From Novosphingobium sediminicola (lineage in GTDB: Bacteria > Pseudomonadota > Alphaproteobacteria > Sphingomonadales > Sphingomonadaceae), in assembly GCF_014196525.1 (NCBI RefSeq), contig NZ_JACIDX010000001.1, positions 434,001-498,000 on the forward strand: 64,000 nt of DNA, given 5' to 3'. The notes under the pieces were generated by a model. That model made no database searches. It saw only the letters and a list, made by a program, of their open reading frames with translations, and was not told where the DNA came from. Position 1 is the stretch's first letter, and every line of letters starts with the position of its first letter. The position numbers and the translations under genes are program-made. Below, in pieces: positions 8,818 to 18,355 of the stretch.

Positions 8818-9534
8818 ATGACGAGAACCCTCATCAGCAAATCGCCGGGCAAGATCACGGCAAAGGCTTTGGCCATCGCGCTGATGGGGGTCTCGGTGAT
8901 GACGGCTCATCCTGCCCTTGCCGCAGGGCGCACGCAGTCCGCTCCGCGCTTTGCCATCGCCTTTGTCGATCTGGCGAATCAGAATGGGCGGATCATCCCG
9001 CGCAGCCAGCAGGTCGTGGCCGCGCCGGGCAACTCTTTCCTGCAATGCGTGCCCTATGCGCGCACGGTATCGGGCATTCAATTGCGCGGCGATGCCCATA
9101 CATGGTGGGATCAGGCCGCCGGGCGTTACCAGCGCGGCTTTACCCCCCGCGTGGGCGCGGTGATGGCGTTCAAGCCCTATGGGCCGATGGTGCTGGGCCA
9201 TGTGGCCACGGTCAGCCGGATCCTCGATTCGCGCCGGGTCTTGCTGCGCCATGCCAACTGGAGCCCGCTGGGCGGCGAGCGCGGACAGATCGAGGACAAT
9301 GTGCTGGCAACCGACGTGTCGGCGCGCGGCGATTGGAGCGAGGTGCGCGTGTGGTATCAGCCGCTGGGCGGGCTGGGCACGACGCATTGGCCGATTTCGG
9401 GCTTTATCTATAACACGCCCGCCGCGCCTGTGGGCGGCACCCGCGCCTATGCCGGGGCCAATCACGGCTCGGTGCTGAGCCACTATCTGGGCGACCCCAT
9501 CGGAGCGATCATCGCGGCCTATTCGCGCCGCTGA
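8818..9534 (+). CDS. CHAP-domain exported hydrolase
   Basis: A 238-residue protein starting at the ATG at 8818, with a signal peptide ending AHPALAA. The CHAP (cysteine, histidine-dependent amidohydrolase/peptidase) signature is present. A nucleophile-like cysteine sits at C77 in NSFLQCVPYAR and the histidine at H128 in VLGHVATVS. These enzymes usually cut peptidoglycan amide or peptide bonds. The VGAVMAFKP stretch before the histidine is also typical. A GTG at 8797 in the same frame is an alternative start. It is divergent from der. Confidence 0.85.
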   Translation: MTRTLISKSPGKITAKALAIALMGVSVMTAHPALAAGRTQSAPRFAIAFVDLANQNGRIIPRSQQVVAAPGNSFLQCVPYARTVSGIQLRGDAHTWWDQAAGRYQRGFTPRVGAVMAFKPYGPMVLGHVATVSRILDSRRVLLRHANWSPLGGERGQIEDNVLATDVSARGDWSEVRVWYQPLGGLGTTHWPISGFIYNTPAAPVGGTRAYAGANHGSVLSHYLGDPIGAIIAAYSRR

Positions 9535-9567
9535 AACCTGTAAGAATTCGAAGTAGCAGTCGATGGG

Positions 9568-9597
9568 AAAGGTCCGGGTTTGCGCCCGGACCTTTTT
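9568..9597. terminator. Bidirectional terminator
   Basis: AAAGGTCCGGG (9568-9578) pairs perfectly with CCCGGACCTTT (9585-9595) around a six-base loop, followed by TT. It sits between the CHAP gene and the converging DUF3297 gene. Confidence 0.88.
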
Positions 9598-9607
9598 CGT
9601 TTCAGCC

Positions 9608-9916
9608 TCAGGCGGCAGCGATGGGCGGATTGTCGCCCAAATCTTCATACCACGCCTCGACCGGGCCGTTCAGCTTGATGGTCAGCGGCTGTCCCTTGCG
9701 GTCAAAGCTCTTGCCGGCCTGAACGCGCACCCAGCCTTCGGAAATCGAATATTCCTCGACATTGGTGCGCACCACGCCCTTGAAACGGATGCCAATGCCG
9801 CGCTGCAGCTTGTCCGCGTCAAAGAACGGGCTCTTGGGGTTGATGGCAAGGCGATCGGGCGGGGTGTCGCCCAGAGCGGCGCCCGATTCGGCGAGGGTGT
9901 TTTCAGCGTCAGTCAT
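9608..9916 (-). CDS. DUF3297-family small protein
   Basis: A 102-residue soluble protein. The segments PPDRLAINPKSPFFD, RGIGIRFKG and KTNVEEY-like VRTNVEEYSISEGW, then AGKSFDRKGQPLT, are the conserved core of the DUF3297 family. That family is widespread in proteobacteria and has no assigned function. The family identification comes from recalled sequence features. There is no convincing Shine-Dalgarno, and a promoter-like sequence ends just before the start codon. Confidence 0.82.
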   Translation of the reverse strand: MTDAENTLAESGAALGDTPPDRLAINPKSPFFDADKLQRGIGIRFKGVVRTNVEEYSISEGWVRVQAGKSFDRKGQPLTIKLNGPVEAWYEDLGDNPPIAAA

Positions 9917-9924
9917 GGATGCGT

Positions 9925-9952
9925 GAAATAAATTGCATTACCCACTTGTCAA
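9925..9952 (-). promoter_or_regulatory. Candidate sigma-70-type promoter of the DUF3297 gene
   Basis: On the minus strand a perfect TTGACA (9952-9947) is followed after 16 bases by TATTTC (9930-9925). The start codon begins at 9916, so the transcript would be leaderless or nearly so. Confidence 0.45.
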
Positions 9953-10026
9953 CGCAAACAAACCCATTTAGAGGCGCGGCTCCCGGCAACGGAGACGCTT
10001 CGAAACGAAGCTGATACGAAGCCAGC

Positions 10027-10101
10027 GGGCGCGTAGCTCAGCGGTAGAGCACACCCTTCACACGGGTGGGGTCACAGGTTCAATCCCTGTCGCGCCCACC
10101 A
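10027..10101 (+). tRNA. tRNA-Val (anticodon CAC)
   Basis: A complete cloverleaf. The acceptor stem GGGCGCG (10027-10033) pairs with CGCGCCC (10091-10097), followed by A and an encoded CCA (10099-10101). The D arm is GCTC-AGCGGTA-GAGC. The anticodon stem CACCC/GGGTG carries the loop TTCACAC, giving anticodon CAC (Val, codon GUG). The T arm holds GGTTCAATCC. Confidence 0.95.
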
Positions 10102-10132
10102 TAAATTCTCTTGAGTAATCGGGAATTTATGG
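10099..10132 (+). terminator. Hairpin immediately after, and including, the tRNA CCA end
   Basis: CCATAAATTC (10099-10108) and GAATTTATGG (10123-10132) form a perfect 10-bp stem with a 14-base loop, with TTTT a few bases later. It is probably the tRNA terminator or a 3'-processing structure. It is unusual because the stem includes the CCA. Confidence 0.5.
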
Positions 10133-10250
10133 ATGGATTTTGACCCGGGCAATCCGAAAATCCGATATGAAGCCATCGCACTGGGCGGGTCTGTGTTTGC
10201 CTGACCAGCAGGCGGTTTTGCCCTGCGCAATTACCTTAATCCCAACCTCC

Positions 10251-11525
10251 CTACGCCACCACAGGCGCCGGGGCGGGCGCGGGCCGGGGCGGCGGCGGGG
10301 CCAGCAATTGCTCGACCAGCGCGAGCTGCTGTTTAACGCAATTCTGCAATTCATAGCGCGCCACCACCGTCTCGCGCGCCGCCTTGCGCAGCCGCTGGGC
10401 CAACGCCTTGTCGTCCAGAGCGCGGCAGACCGCAGCCACCAGTTGATCGCCATCGAAGAAGGGCACCAGAAGGCCGTTTTCCTCATGCCTGATCACCTCG
10501 CGCACCGGGGCCGTATCGGAGGCCACCAGCATGCAGCCTGCCGCCATCGCCTCAAGACAGCTCCACGAGAGCACGAAAGGATAGGTCAGATAGACATGCG
10601 CCGAGGAAATCTGGAGCAGCGCCATATAGTCGGAATAAGGCAGCTTGCCCAAATGATGGACGCGCGCGCCATCGGCCCCCAGATCGATCTCGGCAGCGAA
10701 TTTGGCGCGCCAGTCGGCATGGCCGTCGCGCGGACGCGGGCTATAGCTGACATCACTGCCCCCCACGATCAGCACGGTCGCGTGCGGCCGCACGGCCAGC
10801 AGCTTGGGCAGGGCCTGCATAAAGACATGATAGCCCCGATGCGGCTCCAGATTGCGCGCGACATAGGTGATGACCTCGAACTTGCGCGTCAGCACCCGCC
10901 CATCGGGCAGTTTGAAGCCGGCCTTGGGGTCGGGCTTGGCGCGATTGGTGTCGATCCCGTCAAAGATCACCGCCGTCTTGCCGCGCAGGATCGCGGGATG
11001 GCGGCTCTTTTGCCAATGCGTGGGCGAGAGCAGCACATCGGCCTGTTCATGCGCCAGCAGCAGATTGGCATTCATCGCGCGCGAATTGAACAAACCCGCA
11101 GGCGTGACCGGAAAGATCGGATCAAAGCCGATATCGCCCCCGCGCGGCTGATAATAATATTCGGCATAGGACAAGAGCCGCGCCCCCGGCCAGATATCGC
11201 GCAGGAAAAGCCCTTCGCCCCACCCCGGATGATACAGGACCAGAGCGGGCCGCACCCCCTTCCTGGCCAGATCGAGCGCCACACCGGCCACCGCCCGGCC
11301 AAAGCCCGCCGCCGCCTCGAACGACCGGGCGAAAGGCTCTGACGAGCGTTCCTTGGGCTGGGGCCGTTCATAACGCAGCGTTTCGATCCCCGCCATATCC
11401 ACCCCCTTGCGACAGGTGATGAAAAAGACGCGAAACCGATCCTTCTGCTTTGCCAGAGCCATGGCCAGATGGCGGAACTGGCCCGGCATATTCTGATGAA
11501 TGAAGACAATATCCTGTACGGCCAT
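10251..11525 (-). CDS. Family 4 (GT-B fold) glycosyltransferase
   Basis: A 424-residue cytoplasmic or peripheral membrane protein. The ATG at 11525 (MAVQDIVFIHQNMPGQFRHL) is preferred; the open frame begins 13 codons earlier. The N-terminal domain ends near SYAEYYYQPRGGDIGFDP. The C-terminal donor-binding half contains VITYVARNLEPHRGYHVF, VLIVGGSDVSY and the family-4 signature YPFVLSWSCLEAMAAGC followed by SDTAPVREVI. GT4 enzymes transfer sugars from nucleotide-sugars to glycans or lipids. The long Pro/Ala tail (PPPPRPAPAPAP) is low complexity. No polysaccharide cluster surrounds it, so the substrate is unknown. Confidence 0.88.
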   Translation of the reverse strand: MAVQDIVFIHQNMPGQFRHLAMALAKQKDRFRVFFITCRKGVDMAGIETLRYERPQPKERSSEPFARSFEAAAGFGRAVAGVALDLARKGVRPALVLYHPGWGEGLFLRDIWPGARLLSYAEYYYQPRGGDIGFDPIFPVTPAGLFNSRAMNANLLLAHEQADVLLSPTHWQKSRHPAILRGKTAVIFDGIDTNRAKPDPKAGFKLPDGRVLTRKFEVITYVARNLEPHRGYHVFMQALPKLLAVRPHATVLIVGGSDVSYSPRPRDGHADWRAKFAAEIDLGADGARVHHLGKLPYSDYMALLQISSAHVYLTYPFVLSWSCLEAMAAGCMLVASDTAPVREVIRHEENGLLVPFFDGDQLVAAVCRALDDKALAQRLRKAARETVVARYELQNCVKQQLALVEQLLAPPPPRPAPAPAPVVA

Positions 11526-11766
11526 AGGCTGAACCGCCCTTTCCGAATCGATCCTGCCCGTCATGGCGAATATCCGCGCACACCCGAAGGAAGCGCCTGA
11601 GCGATGGGCATGACGTCAAAGCCCATGATTATTATGCCTGTTTTAGACTTCGGCAATCATGGACTGAACCATAAAAGATCCATTCGCACATCCCGGGATT
11701 GACGCGCCCGCCCGCCATGCCGCAATCGCGCGTCAACATCGCATCATCTGAAGGAAAGAGGGGACC
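11526..11766. promoter_or_regulatory. Divergent intergenic region (glycosyltransferase / HTH protein)
   Basis: 241 bases between divergent starts, moderately AT-rich around 11620-11680. No convincing gene or symmetric operator was seen. Confidence 0.3.
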
Positions 11767-12024
11767 ATGACCGCATCATCCACCATGCCGGACCCGCAAG
11801 AACATTTCGCCCATTGCATTCAGGTGCTGGGCGGCACCACGGCGGCCTCGCGGCGGCTGGGGATCGATGAAAGGGCGCTTCGCCGCTTCATCAATGGCGA
11901 AAGGCCGATCAGCGCGGGCCTGATGCATGACACCGCCAAGGCGCTCAGCCTGATGATCGCGCAGGCGAGCGAGGCCGAGGCGCGCATCACCGCCGCCTTC
12001 GGCCCCGCGCCCGACGCTTCGTAA
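11767..12024 (+). CDS. Small helix-turn-helix protein (lambda-repressor/YdaS-like)
   Basis: An 85-residue protein with a good Shine-Dalgarno (AAGGAAAGAGG) shortly before the ATG. Residues about 15-55 (IQVLGGTTAASRRLGIDERALRR, then FINGERPIS) have the pattern of a compact HTH. In it, a GGxxAAARxLG-type helix is followed by a recognition helix ending in NG-R-P-I. This pattern is seen in YdaS/Cro-like proteins and in many sphingomonad small regulators. It probably binds DNA; the target is unknown. It converges on the downstream autotransporter gene and may or may not regulate it. Confidence 0.65.
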   Translation: MTASSTMPDPQEHFAHCIQVLGGTTAASRRLGIDERALRRFINGERPISAGLMHDTAKALSLMIAQASEAEARITAAFGPAPDAS

Positions 12025-12032
12025 ATCCGGCT

Positions 12033-12067
12033 GCATCGGTCGGCCCTGTATCCGGGCCGACCGATGC
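12033..12067. terminator. Strong hairpin between converging genes
   Basis: GCATCGGTCGGCCC (12033-12046) pairs perfectly over 14 bp with GGGCCGACCGATGC (12054-12067). There is no T run on either side. It is probably a shared transcription stop or 3'-end stabiliser for the HTH gene and the autotransporter gene. Confidence 0.6.
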
Positions 12068-12075
12068 GCCATCCA

Positions 12076-15000
12076 TCACCAGCGCAGCGCGATGCCCGCG
12101 CGTCCGGCCACGCCATGGGCCTTGCTGCCTTCCACCACATCGACCTTGGCAAAGATCGACAGGCCGCTCGTGCGGGCGCCCTGAATGCCCGCCTCAATCC
12201 GGGCGCGGCCGCCTTCCGATGCATCGGCAAAATCAACGCCCGTCCCGCCCGAGGACAGGAGCGCATGGCCCTGACCCGACAGTTCGCCTTCCCAGCCGAC
12301 GCCGACATAGGGGCGCACCACCCAGTTGGCCGACTTGGTTTCAACCCCTGCCCGCAGGCCGACCCGGCCATAGGCGCTGCCGTTGTTGGTGAACTGCACC
12401 GCCATGCCGCCCGCGCCGCCGCTAAAGCCGTCCAGATCAGTATGCGTGGCCGAAATGCCCGCCGAAGGCTCGAAGAACATCGTGCCCGAACGCAGATGCG
12501 CGCCCACCTCGACATTGGCGCCATAGGTCGTACCGTTGAACGAAGGCGCCGAGGCAAGGCCGTTGAAGTTGTAATTCACGCTGAAGCGATCAACCTTGAC
12601 CAGCACATTGGCATAGAGCCCTTCCTGCGAGAGCAGCCGCAGATAGGCGCCGACATTGCCGCCCTTGATCTTGATCTGGTCGCTCGTGGCGTTCAACCTG
12701 CCGGTCTGTTCGCCATAGCCGCCCGTCAGACCCACGCCCCAGTTCTCGCGGCCCAGTTGATAGCCGATCTGGACGCCCTGCCATGTGTTGCGAATGTCCA
12801 GATTGGGGTTGAAGCCAACCGATTTGCCCAGCACCGTCAGATTATAGACCGGCGCGGACTTGTCGGTCTGGCCGCCGCCATAGACCTGCATCCACATCGA
12901 ATTACCGCGCGAAAGATCGGTGGCGCGGACCTGTTCGGCCCAGGTATCGCCGGAACGGCGCCAGAACTTCTGCGCCTGCGATGCGGTGCGCACCAATTCA
13001 AACGCCGCCGTCGAGGGCAGGCCCACAAGGTTCCAGTTTGACCCGGAATCCTGGGCCAGCACATATTGGACAAAGCCCTTGTTGATCGGCCCGCCCTGCA
13101 ACACATAGGCCCCCGACGAGGACGCGCCATTGGTGACCACGCGGATGCCGTTGAAGTTGAACTGACCGGCCTGCGCCGCGCCAAGGTCGTTGATGACGAT
13201 GGTGGTGGTGCCGCCGCTGGCCCCGGTGGTGCGCAGCATGTCGGCGCTTTGCGCAGCGCTGACGCCCACGGCCGCCACGCCCAGATTGGCGTCCAGCACC
13301 AGCTTGCCCGAGGCGCCCGTCACCGCCGCCCCGCCAACATCGAGCACATCGCCCGTATGGCCATTGGCCAGCGAGATCGTGCCGCTGTTGGTGATCGAGG
13401 TCAGGTTGAGGAAACGCGCGGTGGAGGCCGCGACCGCCGCCGGATTGATGTTGATCGTGCCCGAATTGTTCAGCGTCGATGTGCCGCCAAAGGTGGTGTC
13501 GCCGCCAAAGGCGTTCCATGTGCCGCTGTTGCTCACGGTATTGCCCGCGCTCGACAGCGTCATATAGCCGTTGATCGTGCCCTTGTTGACCAACGTGACC
13601 GCCCCGCCCGACAGCAGCACGGCGGCATTGTTGCCCGCGCCCACAATGCCCGACAGGGTGACGCTCTGGCCCCCGGCGGCGGTCGAACTGATGCCCGCCG
13701 TCGCGCCCGTGATCGTGGCCGAGGTCGCCGCGCTGCCCAGATTGATCGTGGCCGTGCCCCCGGTGCTGATGCTCAGACCCGCCCCGGTGCTGCTGCTGGT
13801 CGCGCCGCCATCGGCCAGATTGACCGTGACATTGCCGCCCGTCGACGAGACGGCAATCGCGTTCGCGCCCGTGGCGGTGGTGGTCTTGGCCGCGATGGTG
13901 ATCGCGCCCGTCCCGCTGCTGGCATAGATGCCGCGCCCGCCGGTGGCCCCGGTGGTGGTGGCATTGATGCCAATGATCCCAGCCCCGGTATTGACCGCGC
14001 TGATCGCATCGCCGCCCGCCGCGCTCACCGTGGTCGAGGTGATCGCCACCGCGCCGCCTGCCCCGGTCACGTCAATGCCCTTGCCCGCCGCCGTGGTCAG
14101 GTTCCAGTTGGCAATGGTGATCGGCCCCGCGCCGGTGGCCACGATGCCCTCGCTGCCACTGCCCGAAACGGCAATGGTGGCGTTGTTGGTGATCGTGCCC
14201 GCGCCATTGGTGGTGGCCAAGACCACGCCATGCGCGCCCGCGCCCGTGGTGGTCACGCCGCCCGTATGCGACGCCGAACCCAGCGTGAGGGCGGCCGCCC
14301 CGCTTTCCGATCCGGTGATCGCAATGCCGGTCGATCCCGCGCCGGTGGTGCTCACCGACTGGATCGTGGCGGCAATCGCGCCGGTCGTGCCCGCCGCATT
14401 GCTCTGGGCCAGATTGACGCCGATGGTGGCGGGCCCGGTGGTGGCGACCGTGTTCAGCGTGGCGCTGATCGCCCCGCTGGTGCCGGTCTGGGTCAGGTTG
14501 ACGCCATTGCCGCCGGTGGCCGAATTGGCGGTGATCCCGGCCGCATCGATCAGAGTGATCGCACCATTGCCCGAAAGCGACACGCCATTGGCCGTCGCAC
14601 CCGTCGAAGTGGCCGAAACCGTGCCCAGCGTCACATTCTGCGCGCCGGTCTGGCCGGAACTGTAAACGCCGTAGACATCGCCCGCGCTGGTGACGGTCAC
14701 GTCTGGCGGATCGATGGTCAGGCCCGCGCCATTGACCGCCGAAATGCCATAGGCCGCGCCCGTATTGGCCACCGCCTTGATCAGGATGCCCGCCGGAACA
14801 TTCACGGTGGTCATGTCCGTCGCGCCCGACAGGTCCAGCCCATAGGCATTGCCCGTGCCCGTTGCCGTCGCGGTCACCGCCTTGGCCACCGAAACCGTGA
14901 CATCGGCGCCGTTCAGCACCTGAATGCCCGTGGCCACGCCCGAACTGTTGCTGACCGTAACCGTATCGGCGGCGGTGATCGCCACCGATCCGCCGGCCTG

Positions 15001-18000
15001 ACTGCTGCGCAGGCCATAGACCTCAGCATTGGCGCCGCTGACCGTGACCGTCTTGGCGGTGCTGATCGTGTGCGTCGTGCCATTGATCAGCGAAAGGCCA
15101 TAGGCCGACCCCGCCACCGAGGTCACATTGACCGGCCCCCCGGCGGTAAAACCGGCCGCGCCGCTGCCGCCGTTGAGCGAAGCGCCGACCGCCTGACCAT
15201 TGGCCGAAACCGTCAGCGCGCCGGTGACGCCCGCCGATTTCGCCGTGCCCCCGGTCAGCAGGATGCCCCATGCATTGTTATTGGCAATGGCATTGTCAGC
15301 CGTCACCGACAGGTCGCCGGTGACATTGACGCTCTGGCTGCCCGCGCCGGTCATCTGCACACCATAGGACGTGCCGCTGCCGCCCGTCACGCTCATCCCG
15401 GCGTTGATGTTGGCCGTGCTGCTGGTGCTGTTGGCGGTCAAAACGCCGATGGCGCCGGTGCCGGTGTTGGCAACGGTAAAGCCCGCCTTGGTGGTGATAA
15501 GCCCCGTGGCCGATCCCGTCTGCTGCAGGCCGATGGTGCTCCCGCCCGCGCCATTCACGCTCAGCGCATCATTGAGCGTGATCGTCTCGCTCGATCCGCC
15601 CGACTGGATGATGCCCCAAGCGCTGCCGCTGGTGGTGGAAACGGCGATGGCGCCGGTGCCGGTAAAGGTGGTGGCATCCGTACCGCCGAACTGGCGGAAG
15701 CCGTAAGTGCCGCTGGCCGTACCCGAAATGGTGGCGCCGCTCAGCACGCTGAGCGTTTCGGTGGTGCCGCCCGTCTGCGCCGCGCCTGCGGCCGAACCGC
15801 CGCTGGCCAAGACCGAGAGGCCGCCGTTAAAGGCGATCGACGCCGCCCCGCTGCCGCCGCTGGTGGCAAAGCCGCCCGCGAAAGTCACACCCTGGATCGT
15901 CACCGCGCCATTGAGCGTGATGGATTGCGAGGTGCCCCCGAAATCCTGCCCGCCGATGGCCTGACCGCTGTCGGCGATGACCGACCATGCGCCATTGGCC
16001 ACCGTGGTCATGGCGCCCGTGCTGAACAGGTTCTGGCCGTTGGAAACGCCCCCGCCATGGACATTGAGCCCCTTGGCATAGGTGGTGCTGGCGCTGGCGC
16101 TGCTCGACACGGTCACGCCATTTGCTCCGGCGGTGCCCGATGTCACGGTGAACGTGTCATTGGCATTGAGCGTCAATGCGGCGTTCGAGCCGCTGGTCAA
16201 CACGCCATTGGCAACGCCGCCCGTCGAGCCGACCGAAAGCGCCTTGGCAAAGGTCAGCGTCTGGGCCGTGCCGCCCGAGGCCGAAACGCCGGTGGCGCTG
16301 CCCGTACCGCCCGTGACGGTGAAGACATCCGAAGCGGTGAAATTCTCCGCCCCGCTGGCCCCGCTCATCGTCGCGCCCGTGGCCGAGGCGCCCGTTACCG
16401 TGCCACCCTGCAACAGCGCGATGGTCTGATCCGTGCCGCCCGTGGTGCTGATGCCGCTGGCTGCGCCCGTACCGCCCAGAACCGAAAGCGCGCCATTGTC
16501 GGTAAAGCTGACCGCTCCCGTGCCGCCGGTCAGCGCCGCGCCGGTCGCCCCCGTACCCGTCACCGACAGGCGGCTCACCGTGGCCGACGCGCCGCCGCCC
16601 GCGTTCAGGCTGATGCCGGTGGCGCTGCCCGTGGTGCCATCCACCGTAAAGGCGGCATTGCTGGTCAGCGTATCATTGCCCGACTGGGCGGTGGTTGCCC
16701 CGGCGACCACGCCGGTTGCGCCCGCGCCCGTCACCGTCAGACCTCTGGCCAGCGTGATCGCGCCATCGGTGCCGCCATCCAGCGTGATGCCCGTGGCCGC
16801 GCCGCCGCCATTGGCGGTGTTGGTTACCGAGAAGCTCTGGCCCAGATTGACCGTTTCGGTGCCGGTGGCGCCCGAAATGGCGATACCGGCCGCCGTGCCG
16901 CCATTGCCGCCGCCGGTCACCGCAATGTTTGCGGCAACCTCGTTGGGTGCGTCAAAGGCCGTCGTGATCTGAACGCTCGACCCGCCCGACACCGACACGC
17001 CGCTGGCATTGCCCGCCGTGCTGGTCACCGAGAGCGAGGCCCCGGTCAGCGAGACATTTACCGCGCCGGTCGCCCCGCTCAGCGCGATGCCGGTGGCATT
17101 CCCGCCCGCCTGAACCGTAACATCGCCCGAATAGAGCGTGCTGCCCGGCTTGGCATCGGTGAATTGGACGGTCTGGGTGGTGCCGCCGCTCAGCGTCGCC
17201 GCAGTCGCGCTATGGCCTGCGCCCGCCGTCAGGCCGATCGCCACGCCCGAATTGTTGAGCGCCACCGCCCCGGTGGCATTGGCCACGCGAAAGCCGATGA
17301 CATCCGCGCCCGTCACGGTCAGGCTCGTTCCGCCCGTTACGGTCTGGGTGTTGTTGAGCGTGACGCTGGTGCCATGCTGAACGTCCATGCCGATGGCCGT
17401 GCCCGTATCCGAGGCCACCGCCAGCGATCCGGTGTTGGTCAGCGTCGTGGCCCCGCCTACGCCCGCGTTGTTCACCAACATGCCCGTGGCCGCGCCCGAA
17501 CCGCTATGCACGCTCACGCTGCCCGAATTGGTCAGCGCGGCCGCGCCCGCATTGGCGATCACATTCATGCCCGTCAGCGCCACCGTGCCGCGCACATCGA
17601 GCGAGACAATGCCGGTGTTGTTGATCGAGAGCGTGCCGCCGCTGGCATAGGAACCGGCGGCAAGGCCACTGAACGCGCCGGTGCCGGTGATGTTGGTCAG
17701 CGAGATTGCGCCGTTGTTGACCACGCTGGCCGACCCGCCCTGCGCCAGCGCGCCATAGACCGTGCCCGAGGAAGGGATGAGCGTGACCGAGCCGTCGCTC
17801 CGGTTGATGACCGAGCCCGAGCCCGCCGCCCCGCTGGTGTCGCCAAGGGCCAGCAGGCCGCCGGTCTGGGCGGCAAGGATGCCGTGGTTATCAATCGAGG
17901 CAGTGCCTGTGCCCGAGGCCAGCGCCTCTGCGGCAATGCCCGTATTGGTCACATGCGCGCCAGCACGCAGCGCGATCTGGGCCGCATTGCCGCTCGAACC

Positions 18001-18270
18001 GGTCACCGACACCGCCGCCCCGGCCAGATTGGTGTTGACCACCGCCGTGCCGTAAATATCGATCTTCAGCCCCGCCGGGGTGGCAAAGGTGTTCTGATCA
18101 TAGATGATGCCGTTCTGATAGCTGGTCGGGTCCGATATGCAGGACACCACATTGGGGTTCTGCGACGTATCGGGGATGCCGCAGGCCCCGACCGGGGCCG
18201 CCAGCGCGGCTTGCGGCGTGAAAAGCATCAGCGCCATTGCCGAAGCTCCGCTCTTCAGGACATTTTTCAC
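12076..18270 (-). CDS. Large autotransporter (type Va secretion), 2064 residues
   Basis: The start is the GTG at 18270, chosen because GGGGGAG (18284-18278) lies seven bases upstream and the product then begins with a clean signal peptide (MKNVLKSGASAMALMLF, ending AALA). A longer frame to 18309 has no such site. The mature N terminus carries two cysteines (VGACG, VVSCIS). The passenger (about residues 30-1780) is rich in Gly/Ala/Thr/Ser. It is built of degenerate short repeats such as GGTGSATGVSASGGT and NNGTI-like turns, as expected for a beta-helix. The last roughly 280 residues form the outer-membrane barrel (SMWMQVYGGGQ, WQGVQIGYQLGREN, VGVGWEGELSG), ending ALRW with the terminal aromatic residue needed for BAM recognition. 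It lies 85 bp downstream of the giant autotransporter gene, probably in the same transcript. It is probably a surface adhesin. Confidence 0.92.
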   Translation of the reverse strand: MKNVLKSGASAMALMLFTPQAALAAPVGACGIPDTSQNPNVVSCISDPTSYQNGIIYDQNTFATPAGLKIDIYGTAVVNTNLAGAAVSVTGSSGNAAQIALRAGAHVTNTGIAAEALASGTGTASIDNHGILAAQTGGLLALGDTSGAAGSGSVINRSDGSVTLIPSSGTVYGALAQGGSASVVNNGAISLTNITGTGAFSGLAAGSYASGGTLSINNTGIVSLDVRGTVALTGMNVIANAGAAALTNSGSVSVHSGSGAATGMLVNNAGVGGATTLTNTGSLAVASDTGTAIGMDVQHGTSVTLNNTQTVTGGTSLTVTGADVIGFRVANATGAVALNNSGVAIGLTAGAGHSATAATLSGGTTQTVQFTDAKPGSTLYSGDVTVQAGGNATGIALSGATGAVNVSLTGASLSVTSTAGNASGVSVSGGSSVQITTAFDAPNEVAANIAVTGGGNGGTAAGIAISGATGTETVNLGQSFSVTNTANGGGAATGITLDGGTDGAITLARGLTVTGAGATGVVAGATTAQSGNDTLTSNAAFTVDGTTGSATGISLNAGGGASATVSRLSVTGTGATGAALTGGTGAVSFTDNGALSVLGGTGAASGISTTGGTDQTIALLQGGTVTGASATGATMSGASGAENFTASDVFTVTGGTGSATGVSASGGTAQTLTFAKALSVGSTGGVANGVLTSGSNAALTLNANDTFTVTSGTAGANGVTVSSSASASTTYAKGLNVHGGGVSNGQNLFSTGAMTTVANGAWSVIADSGQAIGGQDFGGTSQSITLNGAVTIQGVTFAGGFATSGGSGAASIAFNGGLSVLASGGSAAGAAQTGGTTETLSVLSGATISGTASGTYGFRQFGGTDATTFTGTGAIAVSTTSGSAWGIIQSGGSSETITLNDALSVNGAGGSTIGLQQTGSATGLITTKAGFTVANTGTGAIGVLTANSTSSTANINAGMSVTGGSGTSYGVQMTGAGSQSVNVTGDLSVTADNAIANNNAWGILLTGGTAKSAGVTGALTVSANGQAVGASLNGGSGAAGFTAGGPVNVTSVAGSAYGLSLINGTTHTISTAKTVTVSGANAEVYGLRSSQAGGSVAITAADTVTVSNSSGVATGIQVLNGADVTVSVAKAVTATATGTGNAYGLDLSGATDMTTVNVPAGILIKAVANTGAAYGISAVNGAGLTIDPPDVTVTSAGDVYGVYSSGQTGAQNVTLGTVSATSTGATANGVSLSGNGAITLIDAAGITANSATGGNGVNLTQTGTSGAISATLNTVATTGPATIGVNLAQSNAAGTTGAIAATIQSVSTTGAGSTGIAITGSESGAAALTLGSASHTGGVTTTGAGAHGVVLATTNGAGTITNNATIAVSGSGSEGIVATGAGPITIANWNLTTAAGKGIDVTGAGGAVAITSTTVSAAGGDAISAVNTGAGIIGINATTTGATGGRGIYASSGTGAITIAAKTTTATGANAIAVSSTGGNVTVNLADGGATSSSTGAGLSISTGGTATINLGSAATSATITGATAGISSTAAGGQSVTLSGIVGAGNNAAVLLSGGAVTLVNKGTINGYMTLSSAGNTVSNSGTWNAFGGDTTFGGTSTLNNSGTININPAAVAASTARFLNLTSITNSGTISLANGHTGDVLDVGGAAVTGASGKLVLDANLGVAAVGVSAAQSADMLRTTGASGGTTTIVINDLGAAQAGQFNFNGIRVVTNGASSSGAYVLQGGPINKGFVQYVLAQDSGSNWNLVGLPSTAAFELVRTASQAQKFWRRSGDTWAEQVRATDLSRGNSMWMQVYGGGQTDKSAPVYNLTVLGKSVGFNPNLDIRNTWQGVQIGYQLGRENWGVGLTGGYGEQTGRLNATSDQIKIKGGNVGAYLRLLSQEGLYANVLVKVDRFSVNYNFNGLASAPSFNGTTYGANVEVGAHLRSGTMFFEPSAGISATHTDLDGFSGGAGGMAVQFTNNGSAYGRVGLRAGVETKSANWVVRPYVGVGWEGELSGQGHALLSSGGTGVDFADASEGGRARIEAGIQGARTSGLSIFAKVDVVEGSKAHGVAGRAGIALRW

Positions 18271-18317
18271 AGCAAGTCTCCCCCTGATGCGTCGAGGCCG
18301 CGGCCCCAAAAGATGTT

Positions 18318-18335
18318 GGGGGCGCGACGGCCCCC
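18318..18335 (-). terminator. Short GC hairpin between the two autotransporter genes
   Basis: GGGGGC (18318-18323) pairs with GCCCCC (18330-18335) around a six-base loop, 20 bases after the giant gene's stop. It has no T run. It may attenuate read-through into the downstream autotransporter rather than stop it. Confidence 0.3.
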
Positions 18336-18355
18336 GTTAAGTGTCGAAAGCATCA

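Noticed and set aside
7243..9648. An 801-residue version of Der
   Set aside because: The first 340 residues overlap the divergent CHAP gene and are not Der-like; MSRQIIIIGRPN is the true start.
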